Positions 27,722-36,049 of a stretch of 60,989 bases of DNA are shown here, in pieces. The notes beneath the pieces are model-generated. The model did not search any database. It saw nothing but the letters and a program-made list of their open reading frames with translations, and had not been told where the DNA came from. Position 1 is the stretch's first letter. Each line of letters begins with the position of its first letter. The DNA comes from an uncultured Commensalibacter sp. Lineage in GTDB: Bacteria > Pseudomonadota > Alphaproteobacteria > Acetobacterales > Acetobacteraceae. The stretch is taken from the NCBI GenBank assembly GCA_946699565.1, contig CAMPDW010000013.1, positions 1 through 60,989 on the forward strand, written 5' to 3'. The translations under genes were made by a program, and so were the position numbers.

Positions 27722-29347
27722 ATGAATAATTTTTTCCACCTGAAAAAAATTTTTATTTATTTTCTGGGTATTCAATTTTCAATGGCATTTACACACATGG
27801 TTTCTGCATCAACTTCCTATGATCCTATTATACATCTAAATAATCAAGGATCAATCCAAGGTTATATTGATAATGATTTAGCTATATTCAAAGGCATTCC
27901 ATATGCTGCACCACCCGTAAATTCTTATCGATGGCTTCCCCCTCAACCTGTTCAACCATGGGAGGGTATTAAAAAAACCATAGAATATGGACCCAGTTGC
28001 AATCAATCATTGAATCGATGGGATAAAAAAGAAGATTTTCCTAAATTAAGCGAAGATTGTCTATATCTCAATATATGGATGCCTGCTTCTTCATATTTCC
28101 AATCCGCTACAAAAGAAAAATATCCTGTCATGGTTTGGATTCATGGCGGTGGTTTTGTTTCAGGAGGAAGCAGTCAAAAAATATATGATGGAAGTGCTCT
28201 AGCAAAACAAGGTATAATTGTTGTTACAATTAATTATCGTTTAGGTCGTTTTGGTTTTTATGCTCATCCTGCATTACAAAAAGAAAATGAAGAAAATAAA
28301 TGGGCAAATTATGGTATTATGGATCAAATCGCTGCCTTACAATGGGTACAAAAAAATATAACCGAATTTGGTGGAGATATTCATAATATTACTTTGTTTG
28401 GTGAATCTGCTGGTGGCGCTTCAATTATTACTTTAATGACTATCAAAGATGCACAGGGATTATTCAATAAAGCCATAATTCAATCTGGAACAGGTCATTC
28501 AAGCTTTTTTCCTCCAAAATCTTTGAAAAATGCTGAAAAAAACGGAATTAATTTTGCTAATAAAAAGAATATTCCAAATGATGAACATGCTCTTGAAAAA
28601 CTTAGAAAACTCCCATCTGATGATATCGTTGACCAATTAAATTTAAATAATTTACAGACTGATTATTTTTCAGGATTAATTATTGATGGAAATTTATTAA
28701 AACAATCACTTGATGATGCTTTTAAAAAGGGTGAATTTTATCCTGTGCCGACTCTTATTGGGGATACTGACGGCGATGGATTTCTGATTTTAAAAACGGC
28801 ATTATCTGATCTTGCAAGAAAAATGAATCTTTCCCTATTTGATATTAATAAAGTTTATAATTCTGATAGAAAACAATCAGAAACCAAAATTCTTCGCCAG
28901 CTCATAGCGGATATACAGATTTTAGAACCTACATATATTCTTACACAACAACTTGCACATAAAAATATCCCTGTTTATCGTTATCGTTTTTCATATATTG
29001 TAAATTCTGCTCGTCCCTATACTTCTTATGGAGCCCCTCATGCTTCAGAAATTCCTTTTATTTTCGGAACTTTAGATAAAGCTTATTCTTCATTAGTTCC
29101 ACAAGATATTGCCATGTCGGAAGCAATTAAAAATTACTGGGTAAGTTTTGCAAAAATTTCACAACCTAAAGTTAAGGGTTTAACAGATTTTCCTGATTAT
29201 AAATCTTATCCTGATAAATTATTACATTTTACAAATAAAGGGATTTTATTTGAACCTGATCCTTTTCAATCTCGCCTTGAGTTTATTGGTAAAAATGTAC
29301 GTAATAAATCCTTGTACATTTTAAATCCGTCAACTAATAATCCATAA
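27722..29347 (+). CDS. Secreted type-B carboxylesterase / lipase
   Basis: This 541-residue alpha/beta hydrolase has a signal peptide (hydrophobic residues about 8-30, cleavage near VSAS). The oxyanion segment WIHGGGFVSGG lies near residue 140 and the nucleophile elbow FGESAGGAS near 226. The catalytic His is in GAPHASEIPF near 441. The acid residue lies in GDTDGDGF, where the family usually has a DEG motif, so the Glu appears replaced by Asp. The EDCLYLNIW type-B signature is present. Bacterial homologues hydrolyse carboxyl esters in the periplasm or outside the cell; substrate unknown. It stands alone, divergent from the glycine-zipper gene. Confidence 0.82.
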   Translation: MNNFFHLKKIFIYFLGIQFSMAFTHMVSASTSYDPIIHLNNQGSIQGYIDNDLAIFKGIPYAAPPVNSYRWLPPQPVQPWEGIKKTIEYGPSCNQSLNRWDKKEDFPKLSEDCLYLNIWMPASSYFQSATKEKYPVMVWIHGGGFVSGGSSQKIYDGSALAKQGIIVVTINYRLGRFGFYAHPALQKENEENKWANYGIMDQIAALQWVQKNITEFGGDIHNITLFGESAGGASIITLMTIKDAQGLFNKAIIQSGTGHSSFFPPKSLKNAEKNGINFANKKNIPNDEHALEKLRKLPSDDIVDQLNLNNLQTDYFSGLIIDGNLLKQSLDDAFKKGEFYPVPTLIGDTDGDGFLILKTALSDLARKMNLSLFDINKVYNSDRKQSETKILRQLIADIQILEPTYILTQQLAHKNIPVYRYRFSYIVNSARPYTSYGAPHASEIPFIFGTLDKAYSSLVPQDIAMSEAIKNYWVSFAKISQPKVKGLTDFPDYKSYPDKLLHFTNKGILFEPDPFQSRLEFIGKNVRNKSLYILNPSTNNP

Positions 29348-29385
29348 ATTATATTAAAGTCTGTAAATTTTTATAAACTTTATTT

Positions 29386-30939
29386 TTAATTTCTGCGATC
29401 TCTTGCTTGACTCGCCTGAATGTTTTTCATATCTTGCAGAACATAATCATTTGTCCATTTATTTTTAGGTAAAGCCATCATCGTTTGAACATGATTGGCA
29501 AAAAAAGCTAAATTATTTAATTTCCTTGCTTTATATGTATCTTCAATCATTTTAAATTGTTTGTCCCGACAAATAACAGATGGAACGTCCGCTATTTTGC
29601 GTATAATTTCTAAATATCCATCAATGGAATTTTGTAAAATTTGTTTATGATTGATAATATTAGCTTTGATATCAGTTTTTTGCTTATCATTTAACATTTG
29701 TAAAAGGGATAATTCTTTTTTTAATATCATAATCGTATGTTGATTTTCCCAAATATTCATTGCCAAGGATGAAGCAGCCTCGATTTGTGCCCGCATGATA
29801 GCAGCCATAGAATCATTTCTTGCCCTTGCGTCTTGATTCAATTGTGTCGATATTTGCTCTAAACCAGCTTTAACAGATGCTTCTGTAGTTTGTTTTTTTA
29901 ATTTATCAATTAATTGATGGATATTTTCTGTCACTTTTTGAGAATTGAGAATAAGCTGATTAAACTCACTTGAAACCTGATTTATTTCTTGCAAACTTCC
30001 CAATGTTGGTGCTGAAATCACCACTCTGAATCCCATTGTAGCAAGATGAGTTGGTTGATTTGTGTTTTGATCATATAAAGGTATCTCTTCACGTAAAGCG
30101 GTATTTAAATCAGAAGGATTAAAAGTATAATTTCCACCTTTAACAATTATACCTCCTGTTTGACCATGCTGTCGACCAACGCGATTTAAATGATAATAAT
30201 CCTGCATCATTTGTCCAACCTCACCCAACATATCATATAAACCCAAAGGATTGGGTTTCATACTTCCAACATTTTGGACTTGACCATTAGTAAGTTCTGA
30301 TCCAGCCATAACATATTGTTCAATTCCTTCTGGCATAGGCCAGGTAGGAGCTAAAAATTCTGTTTCATTAACTTTATTTCCACCTTGCGCCGCATAATAC
30401 CACTCCACTTCCGTTGGTAAACGAATAAATCCATAATTGTTTCCTCGTTTAGGTAATAAATTTTTATTTTCTTTCAGCAACCAAATAGACCATTTTTTTG
30501 TAAACTCTTGGGCATCAAACCATGAAACATTATTTATTGCCTTTTGCCCCGATTGATCCGGTTGTTTACAAACACCTTGATTCATTACAGCATTATATTG
30601 GTTCCTTGTAACATCGTATTTGCCAATATAATAAAAATTAACCTTATCCACACCTTTCGAAAAAGGTGCTGCCAATTGAGATTGCCTTATATAATCGCTA
30701 TAACCTTGTTGCGTATCGGATTGACCCATCTGAATGGGTAAATCATCTAATACTCCCCCCTCTGTAGGGACCTCAACTTTACGAAAAACCATCTTGCCTC
30801 CACAAGGTAAAGGTAGCGTAAAATCATCTTTCATTGGATGATTATCAATAAAATTATTTGACCAATCAGCCTCCATCGCTTCAGAAACAACTGGATAAAT
30901 ACAGTTAAGTAAACCCACAAACAAAATAATTCGTTTCAT
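29386..30939 (-). CDS. Secreted SUMF1/formylglycine-enzyme-fold protein of the Srf operon
   Basis: This 517-residue protein has a signal peptide (MKRIILFVGLLNCIYPVVSEA) and an FGE-sulfatase (SUMF1/EgtB/PvdO) domain at about residues 60-320. The fold is marked by YYIGKYDVTRNQYNAVM, INNVSWFDAQEF, RLPTEVEWYYAAQGG, GLYDMLGEVGQMMQDYY, VKGGNY and a final MGFRVV. The C-terminal 190 residues are helical with coiled-coil spacing. I see no evidence for the formylglycine-forming Cys pair, so the domain may bind ligands or structure a complex. The ATG at 30939 overlaps the permease stop (ATGA). It is the last gene of the seven-gene Srf operon. Confidence 0.78.
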   Translation of the reverse strand: MKRIILFVGLLNCIYPVVSEAMEADWSNNFIDNHPMKDDFTLPLPCGGKMVFRKVEVPTEGGVLDDLPIQMGQSDTQQGYSDYIRQSQLAAPFSKGVDKVNFYYIGKYDVTRNQYNAVMNQGVCKQPDQSGQKAINNVSWFDAQEFTKKWSIWLLKENKNLLPKRGNNYGFIRLPTEVEWYYAAQGGNKVNETEFLAPTWPMPEGIEQYVMAGSELTNGQVQNVGSMKPNPLGLYDMLGEVGQMMQDYYHLNRVGRQHGQTGGIIVKGGNYTFNPSDLNTALREEIPLYDQNTNQPTHLATMGFRVVISAPTLGSLQEINQVSSEFNQLILNSQKVTENIHQLIDKLKKQTTEASVKAGLEQISTQLNQDARARNDSMAAIMRAQIEAASSLAMNIWENQHTIMILKKELSLLQMLNDKQKTDIKANIINHKQILQNSIDGYLEIIRKIADVPSVICRDKQFKMIEDTYKARKLNNLAFFANHVQTMMALPKNKWTNDYVLQDMKNIQASQARDRRN

Positions 30940-32165
30940 AATGCTGTAATTCCTTCCCAAGGTTGAATTCTCGAGGCTCTGTTCCCTGACAAGAGACTTA
31001 CAATAAAACTTCCTGCCCATGTCAAACCTATTGTTGTTATGATCAACCAATGATCTAATAAAATTAAAACATGGTTTTGGGGTAAAATATCTTTAAATAA
31101 ATGATTTACAAGCAAACCAGCACCTATTGCACCGATAAATGAAATCATAATTCCACAAGACGTTAAAATAAAAGATTGAATTATTGGAAAACAAATTAAA
31201 TCGAAAGCGCTGAACCCATTAAATCTCAACAAAGCAAGGGATTTATGTTTCCGTTCAGTATTTGCCCAAAGACCCGCACCCAATGAAATACATAATCCCC
31301 CACCACCCAAAGATGCTATTAAAATAAAAAGCAAGCTTAAACGATAATTCAGCGACAATAACCCATTAACATCACCTGCTCTAGATACAATATCAATATT
31401 TTTATGACGCAAGTCTTTATCAATTACAGGAACATCTGTTAATTGATCCGCATATAATCGAAATCCAGCGTAAATCATGTTTTTTGGTATTTGAAAATCA
31501 TTTAGCTTCTGGGGCCATTCCTGAATACCATCTTGATACATTTCAACCGCAACCGCCAGAGGTAAAGATACAAAAGCTGCATTCTTTTCCGTTGCAGATT
31601 GTGGTGCAATAGCTACTACAGTTAACGTAAATTTTATTTGTTGTTTAGTATTTTGAAAAAAACGATTTAAATAAGCTATAACTTTATCGCCCTTATGAAT
31701 ATGTAAATAGATAGCGGCTGAAGCAGAAAGAACAATTTCATCATTATAATGAATAAAAAGTGATTTAGATGAATTAATCTGCAATAAAGGATCCTTATTA
31801 GCTGTAGGAATTAACATTAATTGCCTTCCATTGGAATTTTTTTGATCTTTTTCTATAAATAAACTCGCAGCTAATGTGCGTGTCCGAGGAATGAGAAACG
31901 ACACATCCTTACGATCGCTAATATTTTTTAAATCATTAAACGAAAAGCTTCGATTAGAAACATTAACAATTTCCCGAACATGAGGGTCTTCTAATAAAGT
32001 TTGTTTAATACTAGTTAAAACACCAACTCGCAACCCAGCAATTACGATTAACGGTGCTAATACTGAAACTATACTTAAAATCGAACAGAGAGATAAAATT
32101 GGTTCATTTTTTAAGTCCTTCCATGCTAATTTTGCCGATAAAAAAAAATGAAAAGACTCATGCAT
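30936..32165 (-). CDS. FtsX/MacB-like ABC transporter permease
   Basis: This 409-residue permease of the MacB/LolC type has one N-terminal membrane helix (about 25-48). A periplasmic domain of about 220 residues follows, then three C-terminal helices from about residue 270, the last ending near WAGSFIVSLLSGNRASRIQPWEGI. Such transporters use ATP for mechanical work across the periplasm rather than moving solutes through the membrane. I place the start at the ATG 32165, overlapping the ATPase stop by eight bases (ATGCATGA). An in-frame start at 32201 would add twelve residues inside the ATPase gene. Confidence 0.8.
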   Translation of the reverse strand: MHESFHFFLSAKLAWKDLKNEPILSLCSILSIVSVLAPLIVIAGLRVGVLTSIKQTLLEDPHVREIVNVSNRSFSFNDLKNISDRKDVSFLIPRTRTLAASLFIEKDQKNSNGRQLMLIPTANKDPLLQINSSKSLFIHYNDEIVLSASAAIYLHIHKGDKVIAYLNRFFQNTKQQIKFTLTVVAIAPQSATEKNAAFVSLPLAVAVEMYQDGIQEWPQKLNDFQIPKNMIYAGFRLYADQLTDVPVIDKDLRHKNIDIVSRAGDVNGLLSLNYRLSLLFILIASLGGGGLCISLGAGLWANTERKHKSLALLRFNGFSAFDLICFPIIQSFILTSCGIMISFIGAIGAGLLVNHLFKDILPQNHVLILLDHWLIITTIGLTWAGSFIVSLLSGNRASRIQPWEGITAL

Positions 32166-32871
32166 AAATTTGTAACCGAGTAATATTTTGCATATTATCA
32201 ATATCGCATACCATTTCTTTTAATCCATAGCGTAATACACGTTCTACATCATGCGAAGTTATAATTAATGCTGATTTCGAAGATGTAACAGTTTCAATCA
32301 ATAAATATAAAATTTCATCTGCCAATGTTGGATGTACAGAAGCAGTTGGTTCATCAGCCATCACGATTAATGGTTTATTAATCAAAGCACGTGCAACGGC
32401 AATCCTCTGACGCTGACCAACAGAAACTTGATGCGGTTTTTTAAATAAAACAGAACGAATTTCAAGAAAATTAACGAGTTGATCAAACCAGTTTTGATCA
32501 TACTTTTTAATAATATATTGCGGTAATTTAATATTTTCCTCAATTGTTAGAAAAGGGATTAAGCTAGCAGTTTGGGGTACAAAACCAAAAAATTGTGCAC
32601 GTAAAAAAGACAATTGATTCCTTTTTTTAGTATTCCATAATTTTAAAATGTCATTTTGTTGAAAATAAAAATTTTTACCTAATCTTGGCTTCAAAGCAAG
32701 GGATAATAACCCTAAAATAGTACTTTTACCACATCCTGATGGACCTGAAATTAAAAAATGATCACCTTTTTTAATCTCAGCATTTGTGATAATTATTTTT
32801 ATCCCATCTGAAAACTGATAACTCACATTTTCCAGGACAAATAAACTATTTCCATCTAAAGGCTGATTCAT
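32158..32871 (-). CDS. ABC transporter ATPase of the Srf operon (LolD/MacB type)
   Basis: This 237-residue nucleotide-binding subunit has Walker A GPSGCGKST near residue 44, a Q-loop (GFVPQTASLIP) near 92, and Walker B LIVMADEPTA near 167. The switch His is in ITSHD near 205. The signature motif reads VSVGQRQR instead of the usual LSGGQ, so the second position of the SGGQ core is Val. It partners the FtsX-like permease encoded next. The ATG at 32871 overlaps the preceding stop by one base (TGATG); a longer in-frame reading from 32943 lies inside the vWA gene and is unlikely. Confidence 0.88.
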   Translation of the reverse strand: MNQPLDGNSLFVLENVSYQFSDGIKIIITNAEIKKGDHFLISGPSGCGKSTILGLLSLALKPRLGKNFYFQQNDILKLWNTKKRNQLSFLRAQFFGFVPQTASLIPFLTIEENIKLPQYIIKKYDQNWFDQLVNFLEIRSVLFKKPHQVSVGQRQRIAVARALINKPLIVMADEPTASVHPTLADEILYLLIETVTSSKSALIITSHDVERVLRYGLKEMVCDIDNMQNITRLQIYA

Positions 32872-34829
32872 CACGGAAGGGCTTCTAATGGAACAGGATA
32901 TACAGCTTCTCCTGGATCTGTACTTCCGCTTAATTGAACCCAAAGATCAGGATGAGCTTGATATTCCTGATAAAGACGCAAACGACTTTCAACATTATTT
33001 AATATTGTTCTTTGAGCAATTGCACCCATTGCCAACCAATCTTGTTCTGAAATATTCATAATATCTGATTTATAAGGTAGTCCTTGTAAATATTCACCCA
33101 GCATTCCACCTATATTTTTTGACTGAGCTATTTTTTGTGGATCCCGTGCTGCAGCAGCAAAAGCAGAACGCAATTGTGTAAAGAAGGTTTGAGGTTCCGT
33201 ACGTCCAGCCAAACCTGTTTTAAGAATAAACTGTAAAGATTGAGCCAAATCTGAAAGTTGATTTCGTGTCAACAAAACCCTTACCTCAATTGATTTTTTT
33301 ACTGGGTTAGTTAAATCTCGATCCGTTGTATAACTTGAAACCACATCTGGCACTGAGGTATTTTCTTCTTTACCCACATAAGCTAAACGCATGGCTTGAC
33401 TTACAACTTTTATTTGATTTTCTGCTTTTTGTGTTTGAGCATTATTTTTAGTTGGATTCAACCCTGCAATAGGTCGACCTGTTGTATTAGCAACCTGCTG
33501 TAATAATGCCATAGATAGAGTCTGAATTACTTCTGAAAAAACTTCGGGTATTCCATTTTTAACAGGATAATATAAGGAACCAACCGTTCCAAACTGGCTT
33601 AATTTTTGATATTGTTTTATAGCTTTTGGATGATCATTATTTTTCGCACCAGCTTGGGTTAACAGATGAATAACAAACACAGCTATCCCTTTAGAGTTGG
33701 CCAATTGTTTTATTTCTTCAATACCTAACTTGGTAAGACTATGTGGATCAGTCGCTTCTCTTGCTCCAGCATCAGTTACTAAAATAATATATCGACCGGA
33801 AGATTGATCCCAATCAATTTCATCAATGGCTGTTTTAATACCTGCAATAGCATCTTCATCAAAAGATTTGGAAGATACCTTAGCATCATGAACTGAAGCA
33901 ATCGCACTATTAACCTCATCAAGGGGTTTGCTAAAGTCTGGTTTAGCAAAAATTTTTGTTTCATATTCAAGCGATGGATTATCTTTTAAGCTATCCCGGT
34001 AAGCCACCAATCCAAAACGAAAATTATCTTTAACAGAAGTACTTTGTATTAAGTTAATCAATTTTTTTACAGCAGCTTGAGTTTGCTCAATATAAGGCTC
34101 CATACTTACCGTTGTATCCATAACAAATACAAGGCTTGCTTTGAAATTTCGCAAATTTGCAGGAGATGCATTATTTGGTTTACTTATCTGAGATGGTGCC
34201 GAAACAACATGAATTAATCGCAATGGTGGCCCACTTGGACGTTCAATCTGCTGGGCATCTAAAATAGGAAGTAAATAAAAATTATGAGTTATGTCAACAT
34301 AAGTTTCAGGCTCCATTGCTATGACAGATTTAGAATTCCCAGTCAATGCTTTCCTCGTTAATTCTTTAGCTTTATCACTGATATTTTGATCCATGATAAG
34401 TTGTTTTTCATCCGCCTCAGTTTTCAAAAACAAGGAACGTTCCCGACCAGCAGGATTTGTAAATGCCCCTATCATTGTATGAGTCCAATTAATAGATTTA
34501 TTTACTGGAATCCAGCCAATTATATGACCCAGCGCATCAGTACCCACTTGTAACCAATCATCTTGACCTTGAGCATTTTTATGACGTTGATAAACATAAA
34601 AAACTCTAAAACCTTCAATTGGCTTAGTATTCTGATTAGACGCTTCATTAGATAAAACAACACCTGGTCGCGTTATGACTCTTTGATATAAATTATGTTT
34701 ACCTTTCATTAATAAAGGTTTTGTCAAAGGAACTACATCCCCAACCGCCCATATGTTTATGAAATTTCCAAAAAGAGCAATCAACATTACTGATACATAT
34801 AAAGTATATTTTAAAGAAATTTTTATCAC
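32871..34829 (-). CDS. Secreted von Willebrand factor A domain protein of the Srf operon
   Basis: The 652-residue chain begins with a signal peptide or anchor (hydrophobic residues about 6-27). Residues 45-110 look like a bacterial SH3-type domain (FRVFYVYQR, DDWLQVG, HIIGWIP). A vWA domain follows at about 230-430 with MIDAS DTTVS in FVMDTTVSM, AYRDSLKD and LVTDAGARE. The C-terminal 200 residues are mixed helical and end in TDPGEAVYPVPLEALP. vWA proteins bind partners through a metal ion. I favour the GTG at 34829, which overlaps the upstream stop as GTGA with AAAGGA nine bases away; a TTG at 34835 is possible. Confidence 0.8.
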   Translation of the reverse strand: MIKISLKYTLYVSVMLIALFGNFINIWAVGDVVPLTKPLLMKGKHNLYQRVITRPGVVLSNEASNQNTKPIEGFRVFYVYQRHKNAQGQDDWLQVGTDALGHIIGWIPVNKSINWTHTMIGAFTNPAGRERSLFLKTEADEKQLIMDQNISDKAKELTRKALTGNSKSVIAMEPETYVDITHNFYLLPILDAQQIERPSGPPLRLIHVVSAPSQISKPNNASPANLRNFKASLVFVMDTTVSMEPYIEQTQAAVKKLINLIQSTSVKDNFRFGLVAYRDSLKDNPSLEYETKIFAKPDFSKPLDEVNSAIASVHDAKVSSKSFDEDAIAGIKTAIDEIDWDQSSGRYIILVTDAGAREATDPHSLTKLGIEEIKQLANSKGIAVFVIHLLTQAGAKNNDHPKAIKQYQKLSQFGTVGSLYYPVKNGIPEVFSEVIQTLSMALLQQVANTTGRPIAGLNPTKNNAQTQKAENQIKVVSQAMRLAYVGKEENTSVPDVVSSYTTDRDLTNPVKKSIEVRVLLTRNQLSDLAQSLQFILKTGLAGRTEPQTFFTQLRSAFAAAARDPQKIAQSKNIGGMLGEYLQGLPYKSDIMNISEQDWLAMGAIAQRTILNNVESRLRLYQEYQAHPDLWVQLSGSTDPGEAVYPVPLEALP

Positions 34830-36049
34830 TGCCAAAAATCCTTTAAAGTTAATCGAGCCATCTCATTTCCCTCATCAGCTTTTTTACTTAACCAATCATG
34901 TAACGCTTGACGAGGAACCGTTACTTCCTGAGATCCATTTTGAGCTGCCTTTTGAAAATAACGTGCTGATTCCCGCATATCTGGACTTGGAATAGGTCCA
35001 TTTGTTTTAAAATCGACAGGACTATAAAGTTGGCCAAGTTTAACCATAGCTTCATTATCACCTTTAGATGCTGCATTTTCTAATAATAAAATACCGTCAT
35101 CTGCTTGCTTGTTTTCCAAACGCCGCTCACCCTCTCTCGTTATCGAGGATGTATTGGACGCCTTATCAATAACCTCTTGAAAAGGCAAAGATTTTAAATC
35201 TAAAAAATTATTCTGTATTTTATTATTTAAAGATTCAGAGGTTAATGATGCTTTTTCCCTATCTATTTTTTTATTTTCTTCATTCTTATTAGATTTATCT
35301 TTATCTTGGTCAGATTTATTTTGTTTTTTAATAACCTTTTCAGGAGCAGGCAGTTTCTTACTATTGAGGTTGTGAGAAGCTTTAAGATGAAAACCATAAG
35401 CGATACTGATCACAATCAAAAATCCAAATAAAATTCCAAAAACAATCCATGGTGTGCTTTTTTTTACAACAGGCACATCTGTTTGTGTTGGCTCATTTAT
35501 GATTGATGATTGAATGTATTCAGTTTGTTCATTCGAAGAATACGTTGATTGATTTTCACTCATTCTAGCCTGAGGAAAAGATCCATTCATTGCTTTATTT
35601 TCATGCTGTTTTTTTAATAACTCAAGATTTGATTGTTTAAAAGATTTAAAAACAGGTTCTTTTTTAGAAATTACTTCAGTCTTATCTTCGAATTTTTCTG
35701 TCTTTTCGGTTAAACCATTCACTTTAGTGAGGTTCATATTAATGATAATTCGATCATGACTTCTTTTACCAATAATAGCTGGCCAAATAATAGTCTGTAT
35801 CAAATTTAACTCAGGTATTTTTATTTGACATGGACTACCAGCTTCCAAAATATCGCTTAATTGATCTGCATCAATAATTAAGAGAAGATCATCATCTTTA
35901 ATTTCATATCGAATAACTTTTTGTACAGGAATTGAAGGAAATTGAGGAAACGCGACATTAAAAGTTTGACCTTTTAAATTTGCCTTTCCTTTAAGAATAA
36001 TTGCCGCTTCACCAGGACCAAAAGCTGTTATTTTCAAATTCGAATTCAT
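34826..36049 (-). CDS. Single-TM protein with Sel1/TPR-like repeats, Srf operon
   Basis: This 407-residue protein has three parts. Residues 1-110 form a beta-rich N-terminal domain with a repeating hydrophobic pattern (FGPGEAAIILKGKANLKG, KVIRYEIKDDDLLLII). One membrane helix lies near 198-221 (WIVFGILFGFLIVISIAYGF), with a very charged Lys/Asp/Asn linker after it. The C-terminal 110 residues contain Sel1-like helical repeats (GDNEAMVKLGQLYS, ESARYFQKAAQNGSQE, DEGNEMARLTL). With the N-terminus in the cytoplasm, the repeats would face the periplasm. It overlaps SrfC by four bases. It could occupy the position of SrfA in other loci, but I see no motif that proves this. Confidence 0.65.
   Translation of the reverse strand: MNSNLKITAFGPGEAAIILKGKANLKGQTFNVAFPQFPSIPVQKVIRYEIKDDDLLLIIDADQLSDILEAGSPCQIKIPELNLIQTIIWPAIIGKRSHDRIIINMNLTKVNGLTEKTEKFEDKTEVISKKEPVFKSFKQSNLELLKKQHENKAMNGSFPQARMSENQSTYSSNEQTEYIQSSIINEPTQTDVPVVKKSTPWIVFGILFGFLIVISIAYGFHLKASHNLNSKKLPAPEKVIKKQNKSDQDKDKSNKNEENKKIDREKASLTSESLNNKIQNNFLDLKSLPFQEVIDKASNTSSITREGERRLENKQADDGILLLENAASKGDNEAMVKLGQLYSPVDFKTNGPIPSPDMRESARYFQKAAQNGSQEVTVPRQALHDWLSKKADEGNEMARLTLKDFWQ

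Noticed and set aside
30940-31050. Longer start for the SUMF1-fold protein
   Set aside because: The extra 37 residues lie within the permease gene and would bury the signal peptide; the ATGA junction gives a clean start at 30939.
32872-32943. Upstream extension of the ABC ATPase by 24 residues
   Set aside because: The extension lies inside the vWA gene and is Arg/Ser/Cys-rich unlike an ABC N-terminus; the TGATG junction at 32871 explains the start.
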